Shown: positions 27,489 through 34,609 of the stretch, piece after piece
Position numbering within the stretch: the first letter of the stretch is position 1
How the letters are laid out: the number at the start of each line of letters is the position of its first letter
Source of the DNA: JAATGI01 sp036510675
Lineage (GTDB): Bacteria; Pseudomonadota; Alphaproteobacteria; ATCC43930; CGMCC-115725
Length of the DNA stretch: 64,000 bases
Direction: 5' to 3'
Assembly (NCBI GenBank): GCA_036510675.1
Contig: DATCDN010000102.1
Span: forward strand, 20,188-84,187
The notes under the pieces: model-generated
Told to the model about the DNA's origin: nothing
What the model saw: only the letters and a program-made list of their open reading frames with translations
Databases searched by the model: none
Made by a program: the position numbers and the translations under genes

Positions 27489-27510
27489 TTATTTTAGGCA
27501 TAAAATAATG
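27489..27510. promoter_or_regulatory. 22-bp perfect palindrome, candidate MarR operator
   Basis: Left arm ATTATTTTA and its exact complement are separated by GGCA. It lies 47 bp before the monooxygenase start and 89 bp before the SDR start, where one dimer could control both transcripts. AT-rich symmetric sites of this size are usual for MarR proteins; the TATTTTAG half-site is repeated in front of the ligase. Confidence 0.55.
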
Positions 27511-27534
27511 GCCTCGCAACCGAGCCATTGTGCT

Positions 27535-27563
27535 TGAAGGGCAAGCGCCCAAAGATTAAACTT
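27535..27563 (+). promoter_or_regulatory. Candidate promoter of the SDR/crotonase/ACAD/Rid operon
   Basis: TTGAAG and TAAACT lie 17 bp apart, ending 36 bp before the SDR ATG. Matches are moderate. Confidence 0.35.
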
Positions 27564-27598
27564 GTGGACTGTCGAATTCGATCTTCCAAGAGAGCGCG

Positions 27599-28360
27599 AT
27601 GCCAGAACTGGCGGGCCAGCATGCCCTCGTGACCGGCGGCGGGCGCGGCATTGGTCGCGCGATTGCCGCATTGCTCTCGGCGAATGGCGCCGCGGTGACC
27701 GTGCTCGGCCGCCAGGAAGCATCGTTGCGCGATGCCGTCTCAGCTGGCCATGCCCAAGCTTACGTCATCGCGGACGTCACGGACGAACGCGCGGTCACCG
27801 ATGCCATTGCCGGCGCCGCCCGGAAATCGGGGCCGATCCACATTCTCATTGCCAATGCCGGCGGCGCGGCCAGCGCGCCCTTCGCCAAGACCTCTACCGC
27901 GCAGTTTCAGCAGATGCTCGATCTCAACCTCATGGGCGCGGTGCACGCGATGCATGCCGTGCTCGGCGACATGGTGGCCCGCCGTTCGGGCCGCATCGTT
28001 GCCATTGCCTCGACCGCCGGCATGAAGGGCTATCCCTACGTCACCGCCTATTGTGCCGCCAAGCATGCGGTGGTCGGGCTGGTGCGCGCGCTGGCGAAGG
28101 AGACGGTAAAGACCGGGGTCACGGTCAATGCGATCTGCCCGGGCTATACCGATACCGATCTGGTGCGCGACAGCGTTGCCGCGACCGCGAAGAAGACCGG
28201 ACGTCCGGCGGCAACCATCGCCGCCGAGATGCTGAAGGACGAACCGCTGGGCCGGCTGATCACGCCGGATGAAGTCGCCGCCGCGGCCCTCTTTCTGTGT
28301 TCGCCGAACGCCAGCGCGATAACCGGCGCCACGCTCGCGGTTGCCGGGGGAGAAATCTGA
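27599..28360 (+). CDS. Short-chain dehydrogenase (3-hydroxyacyl-CoA type)
   Basis: 253-residue classical SDR. The cofactor motif is TGGGRGIGRAI at residue 12, with NAG in LIANAGG, and the catalytic Ser/Tyr/Lys in IASTAGMKGYPYVTAYCAAKHA. The last third (LGRLITPDEVAAAALFLCSP...) is the standard SDR C-terminus. First gene of a four-gene operon; the stop overlaps the next ATG by one base. In the 2-aminobenzoyl-CoA route it would oxidise a ring or ring-opened hydroxyacyl-CoA with NAD(P)+. The preceding AGAGAG serves as ribosome binding site. Confidence 0.92.
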   Translation: MPELAGQHALVTGGGRGIGRAIAALLSANGAAVTVLGRQEASLRDAVSAGHAQAYVIADVTDERAVTDAIAGAARKSGPIHILIANAGGAASAPFAKTSTAQFQQMLDLNLMGAVHAMHAVLGDMVARRSGRIVAIASTAGMKGYPYVTAYCAAKHAVVGLVRALAKETVKTGVTVNAICPGYTDTDLVRDSVAATAKKTGRPAATIAAEMLKDEPLGRLITPDEVAAAALFLCSPNASAITGATLAVAGGEI

Positions 28361-29193
28361 TGAACGTCGCCAATCCCGTCACCCTGCCTTTGTCCGAGTA
28401 CCAGGCGCGGCATGTGCGCTTTACGGTCACGGGTAAAGTGGCCACCCTGACGCTCAACCGGCCCGACAAGAAGAATCCGCTGACCTTCGACAGCTATGCC
28501 GAGATCGTCGATATCTTCCGCGCCGCCGCCAAGGATAAGGGCGTGAAGGCCATCGTCGTCACCGGCGCCGAGGGCAATTTCTGCTCGGGCGGCGACGTGC
28601 ATGAGATCATTGGGCCGCTGGTTCAAATGGATGCGGCGCAATTGCTCGACTTCACCCGGATGACCGGGGATGTCGTGAAGGCAATGCGCGGCTGCCCGCA
28701 GCCGATCGTCGCGGCGGTCGATGGCATTTGCGCGGGCGCCGGCGCGATTATCGCCATGGCGTCTGACATGCGCATCGGCACGCCCGCCGCCAAGGTCGCG
28801 TTTCTGTTCCGCCGCGTCGGGCTTGCGGGCTGCGACATGGGCGCGTGCGCGATCTTGCCGCGCATCATCGGTCAAGGGCGCGCGGCCGAACTGCTCTATA
28901 CCGGGCGCAGCATGGCCGCCGACGAAGCCGAACGCTGGGGCTTTTTCAATCGCCTGGCCGCGCCGGACAAGGTGCTGGCGGAGGCCGAAGCGCTAGCCAA
29001 GGAACTCGCCGACGGCCCGACCTTCGGCAACGCGATGACCAAGCGCATGCTGGAGATGGAGTGGGCGATGTCGGTCGATGCCGCGATCGATGCCGAGGCG
29101 ATTGCGCAGGCGCTGTGCATGGAAACCGAGGATTTTGCCCGCGCCTTCCGCGCCTTTGCCGCCAAGCAGAAGCCGGTGTTCGAGGGCAATTGA
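28360..29193 (+). CDS. Crotonase-fold protein without canonical glutamates
   Basis: 277-residue enoyl-CoA hydratase/isomerase family protein. The oxyanion-hole regions are VTGAEGNFCSGGDVHEI and AVDGICAGAGAIIAMASDMRIG. Aligned with rat mitochondrial hydratase, the first catalytic glutamate (GGGCE) falls on isoleucine and the second (GQPEI) on phenylalanine, whereas a GLAGCDMGA motif sits where an acid residue could act. It may therefore isomerise, hydrolyse or open a ring rather than hydrate. In the operon it overlaps the SDR stop and touches the acyl-CoA dehydrogenase ATG, indicating translational coupling. Confidence 0.88.
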   Translation: MNVANPVTLPLSEYQARHVRFTVTGKVATLTLNRPDKKNPLTFDSYAEIVDIFRAAAKDKGVKAIVVTGAEGNFCSGGDVHEIIGPLVQMDAAQLLDFTRMTGDVVKAMRGCPQPIVAAVDGICAGAGAIIAMASDMRIGTPAAKVAFLFRRVGLAGCDMGACAILPRIIGQGRAAELLYTGRSMAADEAERWGFFNRLAAPDKVLAEAEALAKELADGPTFGNAMTKRMLEMEWAMSVDAAIDAEAIAQALCMETEDFARAFRAFAAKQKPVFEGN

Positions 29194-30369
29194 ATGAGCC
29201 TCGCCGAAACCCTCTCCCTGCCCTTCTTCGAGGACCATCATCGGCACTTCGCCGACCGGCTGGGGCGGTGGGCCGATGCGAACCTGCACGATCTGCCGCA
29301 TGACGATGTGGACGCGGCATGCCGGGCGCGCGTGGCGGCGTTGGGCGAAGCGGGCTTTTTCCAGGCATGCGTGCCGGCGGCGTTCGGCGGGCTGCACCCC
29401 CATATCGATGTCCGCACGCTGTGCATCGCGCGCGAGGTTCTGGGGTTCCGCGACGGGCTGGCCGATTTCGTCTTCGCCATGCAGGGGCTCGGCACCGGCT
29501 CGATCACGGTGTTCGGGTCGGACGAATTAAAGCGCCGCTATCTGCCGCCGGTGCGCGACGGCAAGGCGATCGCCGCCTTCGCGCTGTCGGAGCCGGAAGC
29601 CGGCTCCGATGTCGCCGCCTCGGCGACCACCGCCAAGCCCGACGGGCCGAACCATGTGCGGATTGACGGCACCAAGACTTGGATTTCGAATGGCGGCATC
29701 GCCGATCACTATGTGCTGTTCGCGCGCACCGGCGAGGGCGCCGGTGCCAAGGGACTGTCCGCCTTCATTGTCGATGCCGATACACCCGGCCTGACCATTG
29801 CCGAGCGCATCGAGATCATCGCACCCCACCCGCTGGCAACGCTGCGCTTTGACGGCTGCCGTGTGCCGCTGGCGAACCGGCTGGGCGGGGCCGGCGACGG
29901 GTTCAAGGTCGCGATGGCGACGCTCGATATTTTTCGCGCCACCGTCGGCGCGGCGGCGCTCGGCTTCGCGCGGCGCGCGTTGCACGAGACGATCGAGCGC
30001 GCCGCGACCCGCCATCTCTTCGGCGCGCCGCTGGGCGATCTGCAAATGACTCAAGCGGCGATCGCCGACAGCGCCACCGATGTCGATGCCAGCGCGCTAC
30101 TGGTCTATCGCGCGGCGTGGCGCAAAGACATGGGCGCCGCCCGCGTCACCCGCGAAGCGGCGATGGCGAAGATGTTCGCGACCGAAGCGGCGCAACAGGT
30201 CATCGACCGCGCGGTGCAGCTCCATGGCGGACTCGGTGTCACCAAGGGCGTCAAGGTCGAAGAGCTGTATCGCGAAATCCGCGCGCTGCGTATCTATGAA
30301 GGCGCCACCGAAGTCCAAAAGATCGTCATCGCCCGTGATTTGTTGAAGAACCGTTCGTCGAATTCCTGA
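29194..30369 (+). CDS. Acyl-CoA dehydrogenase
   Basis: 391-residue FAD acyl-CoA dehydrogenase. The flavin/substrate segment AFALSEPEAGSDVAASATTA is intact, as are TKTWISNGGIADHYVLFART and the C-terminal QLHGGLGVTKGVKVEELYREIRALRIYEGATEVQK; the YEG glutamate matches the catalytic base position of medium-chain enzymes. It starts with the base after the crotonase stop. It would introduce a double bond in an alicyclic or ring-opened CoA thioester, passing electrons to ETF, which is not encoded here. Confidence 0.93.
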   Translation: MSLAETLSLPFFEDHHRHFADRLGRWADANLHDLPHDDVDAACRARVAALGEAGFFQACVPAAFGGLHPHIDVRTLCIAREVLGFRDGLADFVFAMQGLGTGSITVFGSDELKRRYLPPVRDGKAIAAFALSEPEAGSDVAASATTAKPDGPNHVRIDGTKTWISNGGIADHYVLFARTGEGAGAKGLSAFIVDADTPGLTIAERIEIIAPHPLATLRFDGCRVPLANRLGGAGDGFKVAMATLDIFRATVGAAALGFARRALHETIERAATRHLFGAPLGDLQMTQAAIADSATDVDASALLVYRAAWRKDMGAARVTREAAMAKMFATEAAQQVIDRAVQLHGGLGVTKGVKVEELYREIRALRIYEGATEVQKIVIARDLLKNRSSNS

Positions 30370-30377
30370 GAGGACAA

Positions 30378-30794
30378 ATGCCAGACAGCAGTCCCGTCAC
30401 CGCTCATCAAACCTTGCTGCCCGAGGGTTGGCGCCGGCCGAAAGGATTTGCCAACGGCATCCGGGCACGGGGCGATGCGATCTATGTCGCCGGCCAGGTC
30501 GGCTGGGACGAGCAGGAGCACTTCGCCGAGGGCTTCGTCGCGCAGACACGCCGCGCGCTGATGAACATCGTCGCGGTGCTGGCGGCCGGGGACGCGCGAC
30601 CCGAGCATATGGTGCGCATGACCTGGTATGTCGTCGACATGGATGAATATCTCGCGGCACGTCGCGAGGTCGGCGGCGTCTATCGCGCGGTCATGGGCGA
30701 CAATTATCCGACGATGTCGCTGATCGCGGTGCCGCGGCTGGTCGAGCCCAAAGCCCGACTGGAGATCGAAGTCACGGCGGTGGTCCCGCGCTGA
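30378..30794 (+). CDS. Rid family protein in the aryl-CoA operon
   Basis: 138-residue Rid protein, last gene of the SDR/crotonase/ACAD operon, 8 bp after the dehydrogenase stop. Landmarks are DAIYVAGQVGWDE, FVAQTRRALMNIVAVLAAGDARPEHMVRMTWYVVDMDEY and RLEIEVTAVVPR. The position of the archetypal catalytic arginine is methionine (PTMSLIAV), although the first tail glutamate is retained. The 2-aminobenzoyl-CoA pathway passes through an enamine (2-amino-5-oxocyclohex-1-ene-carbonyl-CoA), a chemically fitting substrate class for the Rid fold; whether this variant hydrolyses it is inference. Confidence 0.9.
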   Translation: MPDSSPVTAHQTLLPEGWRRPKGFANGIRARGDAIYVAGQVGWDEQEHFAEGFVAQTRRALMNIVAVLAAGDARPEHMVRMTWYVVDMDEYLAARREVGGVYRAVMGDNYPTMSLIAVPRLVEPKARLEIEVTAVVPR

Positions 30795-30808
30795 GCTGCA
30801 TTACTCGC

Positions 30809-30925
30809 GTGCGTGCTTCGAGATGCGTGCTTCGCGTGCTCCTCGGCATGAAGATAGCTCGACCAAGCCCTAAGAAATATCCTCAGCCTGAGGAGCGGTC
30901 GAAGACCGCGTCTCGAAGGCCGCAC
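30809..30925. repeat. REP-like element of two inverted arms
   Basis: Left arm 30809-30856 (with GTGCTTCGAGATGCG and GCTCCTCGG) and right arm 30878-30925 (with CCTCAGCCTGAGGAG and GCGTCTCGAAGG) are imperfect inverted copies. Each arm has its own internal hairpin. The element fills the gap between convergent Rid and transporter ATPase genes and its right arm encodes the last residues of the ATPase. A related element lies at 43991. Such palindromic repeats are common between alphaproteobacterial genes. Confidence 0.65.
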
Positions 30926-31745
30926 GATCTGCATTTAACCAATCCGGATCGCGCACCGGTAGCGGAATGGCGTCGATCAACTGGCGCGTATAGGCGGCCT
31001 CGGGGGCGGCGAACAGCGCGGCGCATTCGCCCTCCTCCACCACCACGCCTTCCTGCATGACGTAGACGCGGTGGCAGATTGAGCGGACCACCGATAGATC
31101 GTGGCTGATAAAGGCCAGCGCCAGCCCCATCTCGCGCCCCAAATCCTGCAACATCCGCAGAACCTGCGCCTGGGTCGAGACATCAAGGCCGGAGACGATT
31201 TCGTCCGCGACGACGAAATCCGGCTTGAGGATCACGGCGCGGGCGATGCCGACACGTTGGCGCTGGCCGCCCGATAATTCGTGCGGATAGCGGTCCATCG
31301 CCGCCGCCGGCAGGCCGACCTTGGCCAGTACTTCCGCGACCAAGCCCAGGGCTGTCGCGCGATTGGATGCCATGCCGTGCAGCACCGCCGGCCCGGCGAG
31401 AATGCGACCGATCTTGTGGCGCGGATTGAGCGACGACATCGGGTCCTGAAAGATCATCTGCATGCGCCGCCGCAGCGGCCGCAGCGCCCCTTCGTCGAGA
31501 CCGATCAGCGACGCCCCATCAAACGCCAGGGTGCCGCTTAATGGTTGCACCAGGCCCAGCAAGGCGCGACCAAGCGTCGTCTTGCCCGAGCCCGATTCGC
31601 CGACGATGCCAACCGTCTCGCCGCGATTAATGACGATGCCGACACCCTTGAGGATCGGCGCCGGCGCCGCCTCGCGAGCGAACAGGTTGTGGCGGCGCGG
31701 ATAGGCCACCACCAAATCCGCCGCGAGGACCAGCGGTTCAGCCAT
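30870..31745 (-). CDS. Dpp/Opp-type ABC transporter ATP-binding protein (DppF-like)
   Basis: 291-residue ATPase with Walker A GESGSGKTT, signature LSGGQRQRVGIAR, Walker B FVVADEIVSGLD and switch histidine in LAFISHDLSVVRSICHR. It belongs to the second-ATPase (DppF/OppF) class. Its start overlaps the DppD-like stop by 8 bases. The last 17 residues, AAFETRSSTAPQAEDIS, are encoded by the right arm of the REP-like element, replacing the usual oligopeptide-binding C-terminal extension, which looks shortened. Confidence 0.92.
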   Translation of the reverse strand: MAEPLVLAADLVVAYPRRHNLFAREAAPAPILKGVGIVINRGETVGIVGESGSGKTTLGRALLGLVQPLSGTLAFDGASLIGLDEGALRPLRRRMQMIFQDPMSSLNPRHKIGRILAGPAVLHGMASNRATALGLVAEVLAKVGLPAAAMDRYPHELSGGQRQRVGIARAVILKPDFVVADEIVSGLDVSTQAQVLRMLQDLGREMGLALAFISHDLSVVRSICHRVYVMQEGVVVEEGECAALFAAPEAAYTRQLIDAIPLPVRDPDWLNADRAAFETRSSTAPQAEDIS

Positions 31746-32601
31746 GGGAATCGTCCGCCGCGATCTCGGCACGCATTCTTTCGATGACCCGCGCGGGGAT
31801 TGGCGTCAGCCCGACCTCCGGCCGATCGTAGCGCGGATTGGCCGCGATCAGCGCGGCAGTATAGGGATGGGCAGGCGCCGTGAGCAGCCGGTCGGTCGGC
31901 CCCTGCTCCACCACCTTGCCCATATACATGACGCTCGTCGTGTCGCAGATCTGGGCAACGACGCCGAGATCGTGCGTCACGAAGACGATGGCGGTGCCGT
32001 GACGCTCCTGCATGCCACGGATCAGCCGCAGAATCTGCTTCTGCACCGTGACGTCCAGCGCTGTCGTCGGCTCATCGGCGATCACCAATTTCGGGTCGAG
32101 CGCGAATGCCGCCGCGATCAGCACGCGCTGGCGCATGCCGCCCGACAGCTCATGCGGATAGGCGCGCATGACCCGGTGCGGCTCGCGGATATGCACTTCC
32201 TCGAGGAGAGCGATCGCCCTGGCGTCGGCCTCGCGGCGTGGCAGCTTGCGTTTCAGGCGGAATCCGTCGGTGAGCTGAGCATCGATGCGTCGGCCGGGAT
32301 TGAGCGCGGTCAGCGGGTCCTGCGGTATCAGCGCGATCTCGGCGCCGAGCAGCGCGCGAAACGCGGCGGGAGCGAGCGCGAACAGGTCGCGCCCGCGATA
32401 CTCAACCCGCCCCCTCGTCATCTCCATGGTACGCGGCAGAATGCCCAGCATCAGCTTGACGATGGTGGATTTGCCCGCCCCGCTTTCGCCGACGATGCCA
32501 TGAACTTCACCGGGCGCCAGCTCGAACGAGACATCGCGCAACACCGGCCGGCCATTCGCGCTGACGCCGAGATCGCGCACGCTGAGCAGGGATTCCGTCA
32601 T
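31738..32601 (-). CDS. Dpp/Opp-type ABC transporter ATP-binding protein (DppD-like)
   Basis: 287-residue ATPase with Walker A GESGAGKST, signature LSGGMRQRVLIAAAFAL, Walker B LVIADEPTTALD and the H-loop VTHDLGVVAQICD. The oligo_HPY-type C-terminal segment (YTAALIAANPRYDRPEVGLTPIPARV) is present. Start MTESLLSV overlaps the permease stop by 4 bases; an earlier in-frame start would lie deep within that gene. Confidence 0.93.
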   Translation of the reverse strand: MTESLLSVRDLGVSANGRPVLRDVSFELAPGEVHGIVGESGAGKSTIVKLMLGILPRTMEMTRGRVEYRGRDLFALAPAAFRALLGAEIALIPQDPLTALNPGRRIDAQLTDGFRLKRKLPRREADARAIALLEEVHIREPHRVMRAYPHELSGGMRQRVLIAAAFALDPKLVIADEPTTALDVTVQKQILRLIRGMQERHGTAIVFVTHDLGVVAQICDTTSVMYMGKVVEQGPTDRLLTAPAHPYTAALIAANPRYDRPEVGLTPIPARVIERMRAEIAADDSHG

Positions 32602-33494
32602 CGGCGCAACATCGGATCGAGCGCGCGGTTCAGCCCATCGCCGAGCTGGTTGAACGCGATCACGGTCGCGCACAGCATCAAAAGCGGCACCGACATCACC
32701 CACCAGGATTCATGCACGATCTGGCGGCCCTGCGCGATCATGCCGCCCCAGGTCGGCGTATCGGACGAAACCGACAGGCCAACGAACGACAGAATCGCCT
32801 CGACAATCACCGCGATGCCCATCTCCAGCGTCAGCAGCGCGATCAGCACCGGCACGATGTTGGGCAATATCTCTTTCAGCAGAATGGCGCCGCGCCGGAA
32901 GCCGATGGCGCGCGCGGCGGTGACGTAATCCATCCGCGCCTGCGCCATGGTTTCGGCGCGTACCACACGGCAGAACCGGGTCCAGTCGATCACCACGATG
33001 GCGGCGATCACGGAATGGAGGCCGCTGCCCAGGATGGCCACCAGCAGGATCGACAGCAGCACCGCCGGGAACGCCATCCAGATATCGACCAGACGTGAGA
33101 TGATCGTATCGATCCAGCGCCCGTACCAGCCGGCCGCCAAGCCGAGCGTCGTTCCGAGGGCCGCCGCCAAGGTCGCGGCGACGAACGCGACGGTCAGCGC
33201 GATGCGCGCGCCGAAGATCACGCGCGACAGCACATCGCGGCCGAGATCGTCGGTGCCAAGAAGGAAATCCGGCACCGCGCCGGTGAAGCCATAGGGCGGC
33301 GCCTCGGCGTTCGATAAATCCTGCGCCAGAGGGTCGATCGGCACGATCAGCGGCGCGAAGATAGCGAGGATGGCCAGGAACAGAATGAACCCGCCGGCGA
33401 CCACCACCTTGCGGTCGCGCAGCAAGCGCCGGATGACGGGAACGCGCTCGCCGCGTGGATCGTCCAGCGGCTTGACGAGCGCCGCCTCAGCCAT
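32598..33494 (-). CDS. Dpp/Opp-type ABC transporter permease (DppC-like)
   Basis: 298-residue inner-membrane permease with N-terminal OppC_N helix (VVVAGGFILFLAILAIFAPLI), the PYGFTGAVPDFLLGTDDLGRDVLSR segment typical of DppC and the EAA-like loop VTAARAIGFRRGAILLKEILPNIVPVL. Six membrane spans are expected. It overlaps the neighbouring permease by 8 bases and the ATPase by 4, so all four are translated from one message. Confidence 0.94.
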   Translation of the reverse strand: MAEAALVKPLDDPRGERVPVIRRLLRDRKVVVAGGFILFLAILAIFAPLIVPIDPLAQDLSNAEAPPYGFTGAVPDFLLGTDDLGRDVLSRVIFGARIALTVAFVAATLAAALGTTLGLAAGWYGRWIDTIISRLVDIWMAFPAVLLSILLVAILGSGLHSVIAAIVVIDWTRFCRVVRAETMAQARMDYVTAARAIGFRRGAILLKEILPNIVPVLIALLTLEMGIAVIVEAILSFVGLSVSSDTPTWGGMIAQGRQIVHESWWVMSVPLLMLCATVIAFNQLGDGLNRALDPMLRR

Positions 33495-34539
33495 GACGCA
33501 GCTTCGGATTGACGGCGACCACCGCGAGATCGACCCCGATGTTGATGAGGATGAAGATCAGGCCGAACATCAGCACCAATCCCTGAATCAGCGGAAAGTC
33601 GCGATTGATGACCGCCTCGATGGCGAGGTTGCCGATGCCCGGATAGGCGAAGATACGCTCCACCACTACCGTGCCGCCGATGAGGAACGTGGCCTGAACC
33701 CCCGTCAGCGCCAGGGTCGGCCCAATCGCATTGCGTAGCGCCTCGCTCAAGATGAGGCGCGGCTCCGACATGCCCTTGATCCGCGCCAGCAGAATATAAT
33801 CCTGGACCATCGCCTCGTTCAGCGCCTGGCGCAGCACGCGTCCGATGACAGCGGCGAGCGGCAGCGCCAGCGCCACGGTCGGCATCACCATATGCGCCAG
33901 AACATTTCCCGCCACCGTGAAACGGCCGGTGACCAGGCTTTCGATCAGCAGAAAGTTGGTGCGGAACGGAATGTCGAGACTGGGATCGATGCGTCCCGTC
34001 AGCGGGAAAAGCGGAATCGCCACGCCGAACGCCAGCACGAAGATCAGCGCCCAGATAAAATCGGGCAGCGCCAGGAACACGCCGTTCACCGCGTCGATCA
34101 CGACGCTGCCATGCCGTCGCCCGGCCAGGGTTCCGAGCACCGCCACCGCCCCGCCCAAGAGGATCGCCAACGCCAGCGCGCAGAAGGCCAGCTCGATGGT
34201 GGCGGGCAGATGGTCGCCGAGAATCGACAGCACGCTTTGATGACGGGTAATCGAGATGCCGAAATCGCCGACCAGGGCACTCTTCAGCCAGATCAGGAAC
34301 TGCAGCGACAGCGGCCCATCGAGCCCGTAATGGACGCGCAGCGCCGCGATGTCGCTGGGGCTGGCGGCGGGCCCGATCATCATCGCGATCGGATCGCCCG
34401 GCACGATACGCAGCAGAAAGAACACGACGGCCGCGACCCCGAACAGGGTGATCGCGGCCGTCACGGTTCTGTTCAATACCACGCCCACTGCCGTCAAGCC
34501 CCGCTCATTTGCCCCCGAGGATGACCGACCAGCGCCCAA
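33487..34539 (-). CDS. Dpp/Opp-type ABC transporter permease (DppB-like)
   Basis: Up to 350 residues; DppB-type permease with the first helix TAAITLFGVAAVVFFLLRIVPGDP, the HYGLDGPLSLQFLIWL segment and EAA loop ILLARIKGMSEPRLILSEALRNAI. The exact start is uncertain: the frame opens with a TTG at 34539, but GTG codons at 34488 and 34482 would put the first helix near the N-terminus as in relatives. None has a convincing ribosome binding site. Confidence 0.92.
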   Translation of the reverse strand: MGAGRSSSGANERGLTAVGVVLNRTVTAAITLFGVAAVVFFLLRIVPGDPIAMMIGPAASPSDIAALRVHYGLDGPLSLQFLIWLKSALVGDFGISITRHQSVLSILGDHLPATIELAFCALALAILLGGAVAVLGTLAGRRHGSVVIDAVNGVFLALPDFIWALIFVLAFGVAIPLFPLTGRIDPSLDIPFRTNFLLIESLVTGRFTVAGNVLAHMVMPTVALALPLAAVIGRVLRQALNEAMVQDYILLARIKGMSEPRLILSEALRNAIGPTLALTGVQATFLIGGTVVVERIFAYPGIGNLAIEAVINRDFPLIQGLVLMFGLIFILINIGVDLAVVAVNPKLRHG

Positions 34540-34609
34540 AAAAGAAGGAGCGAAATGCGAATTCCGCCCCTTCTCGGTTCATGAACGATCAGGCCGGATC
34601 CGGCCCGAA

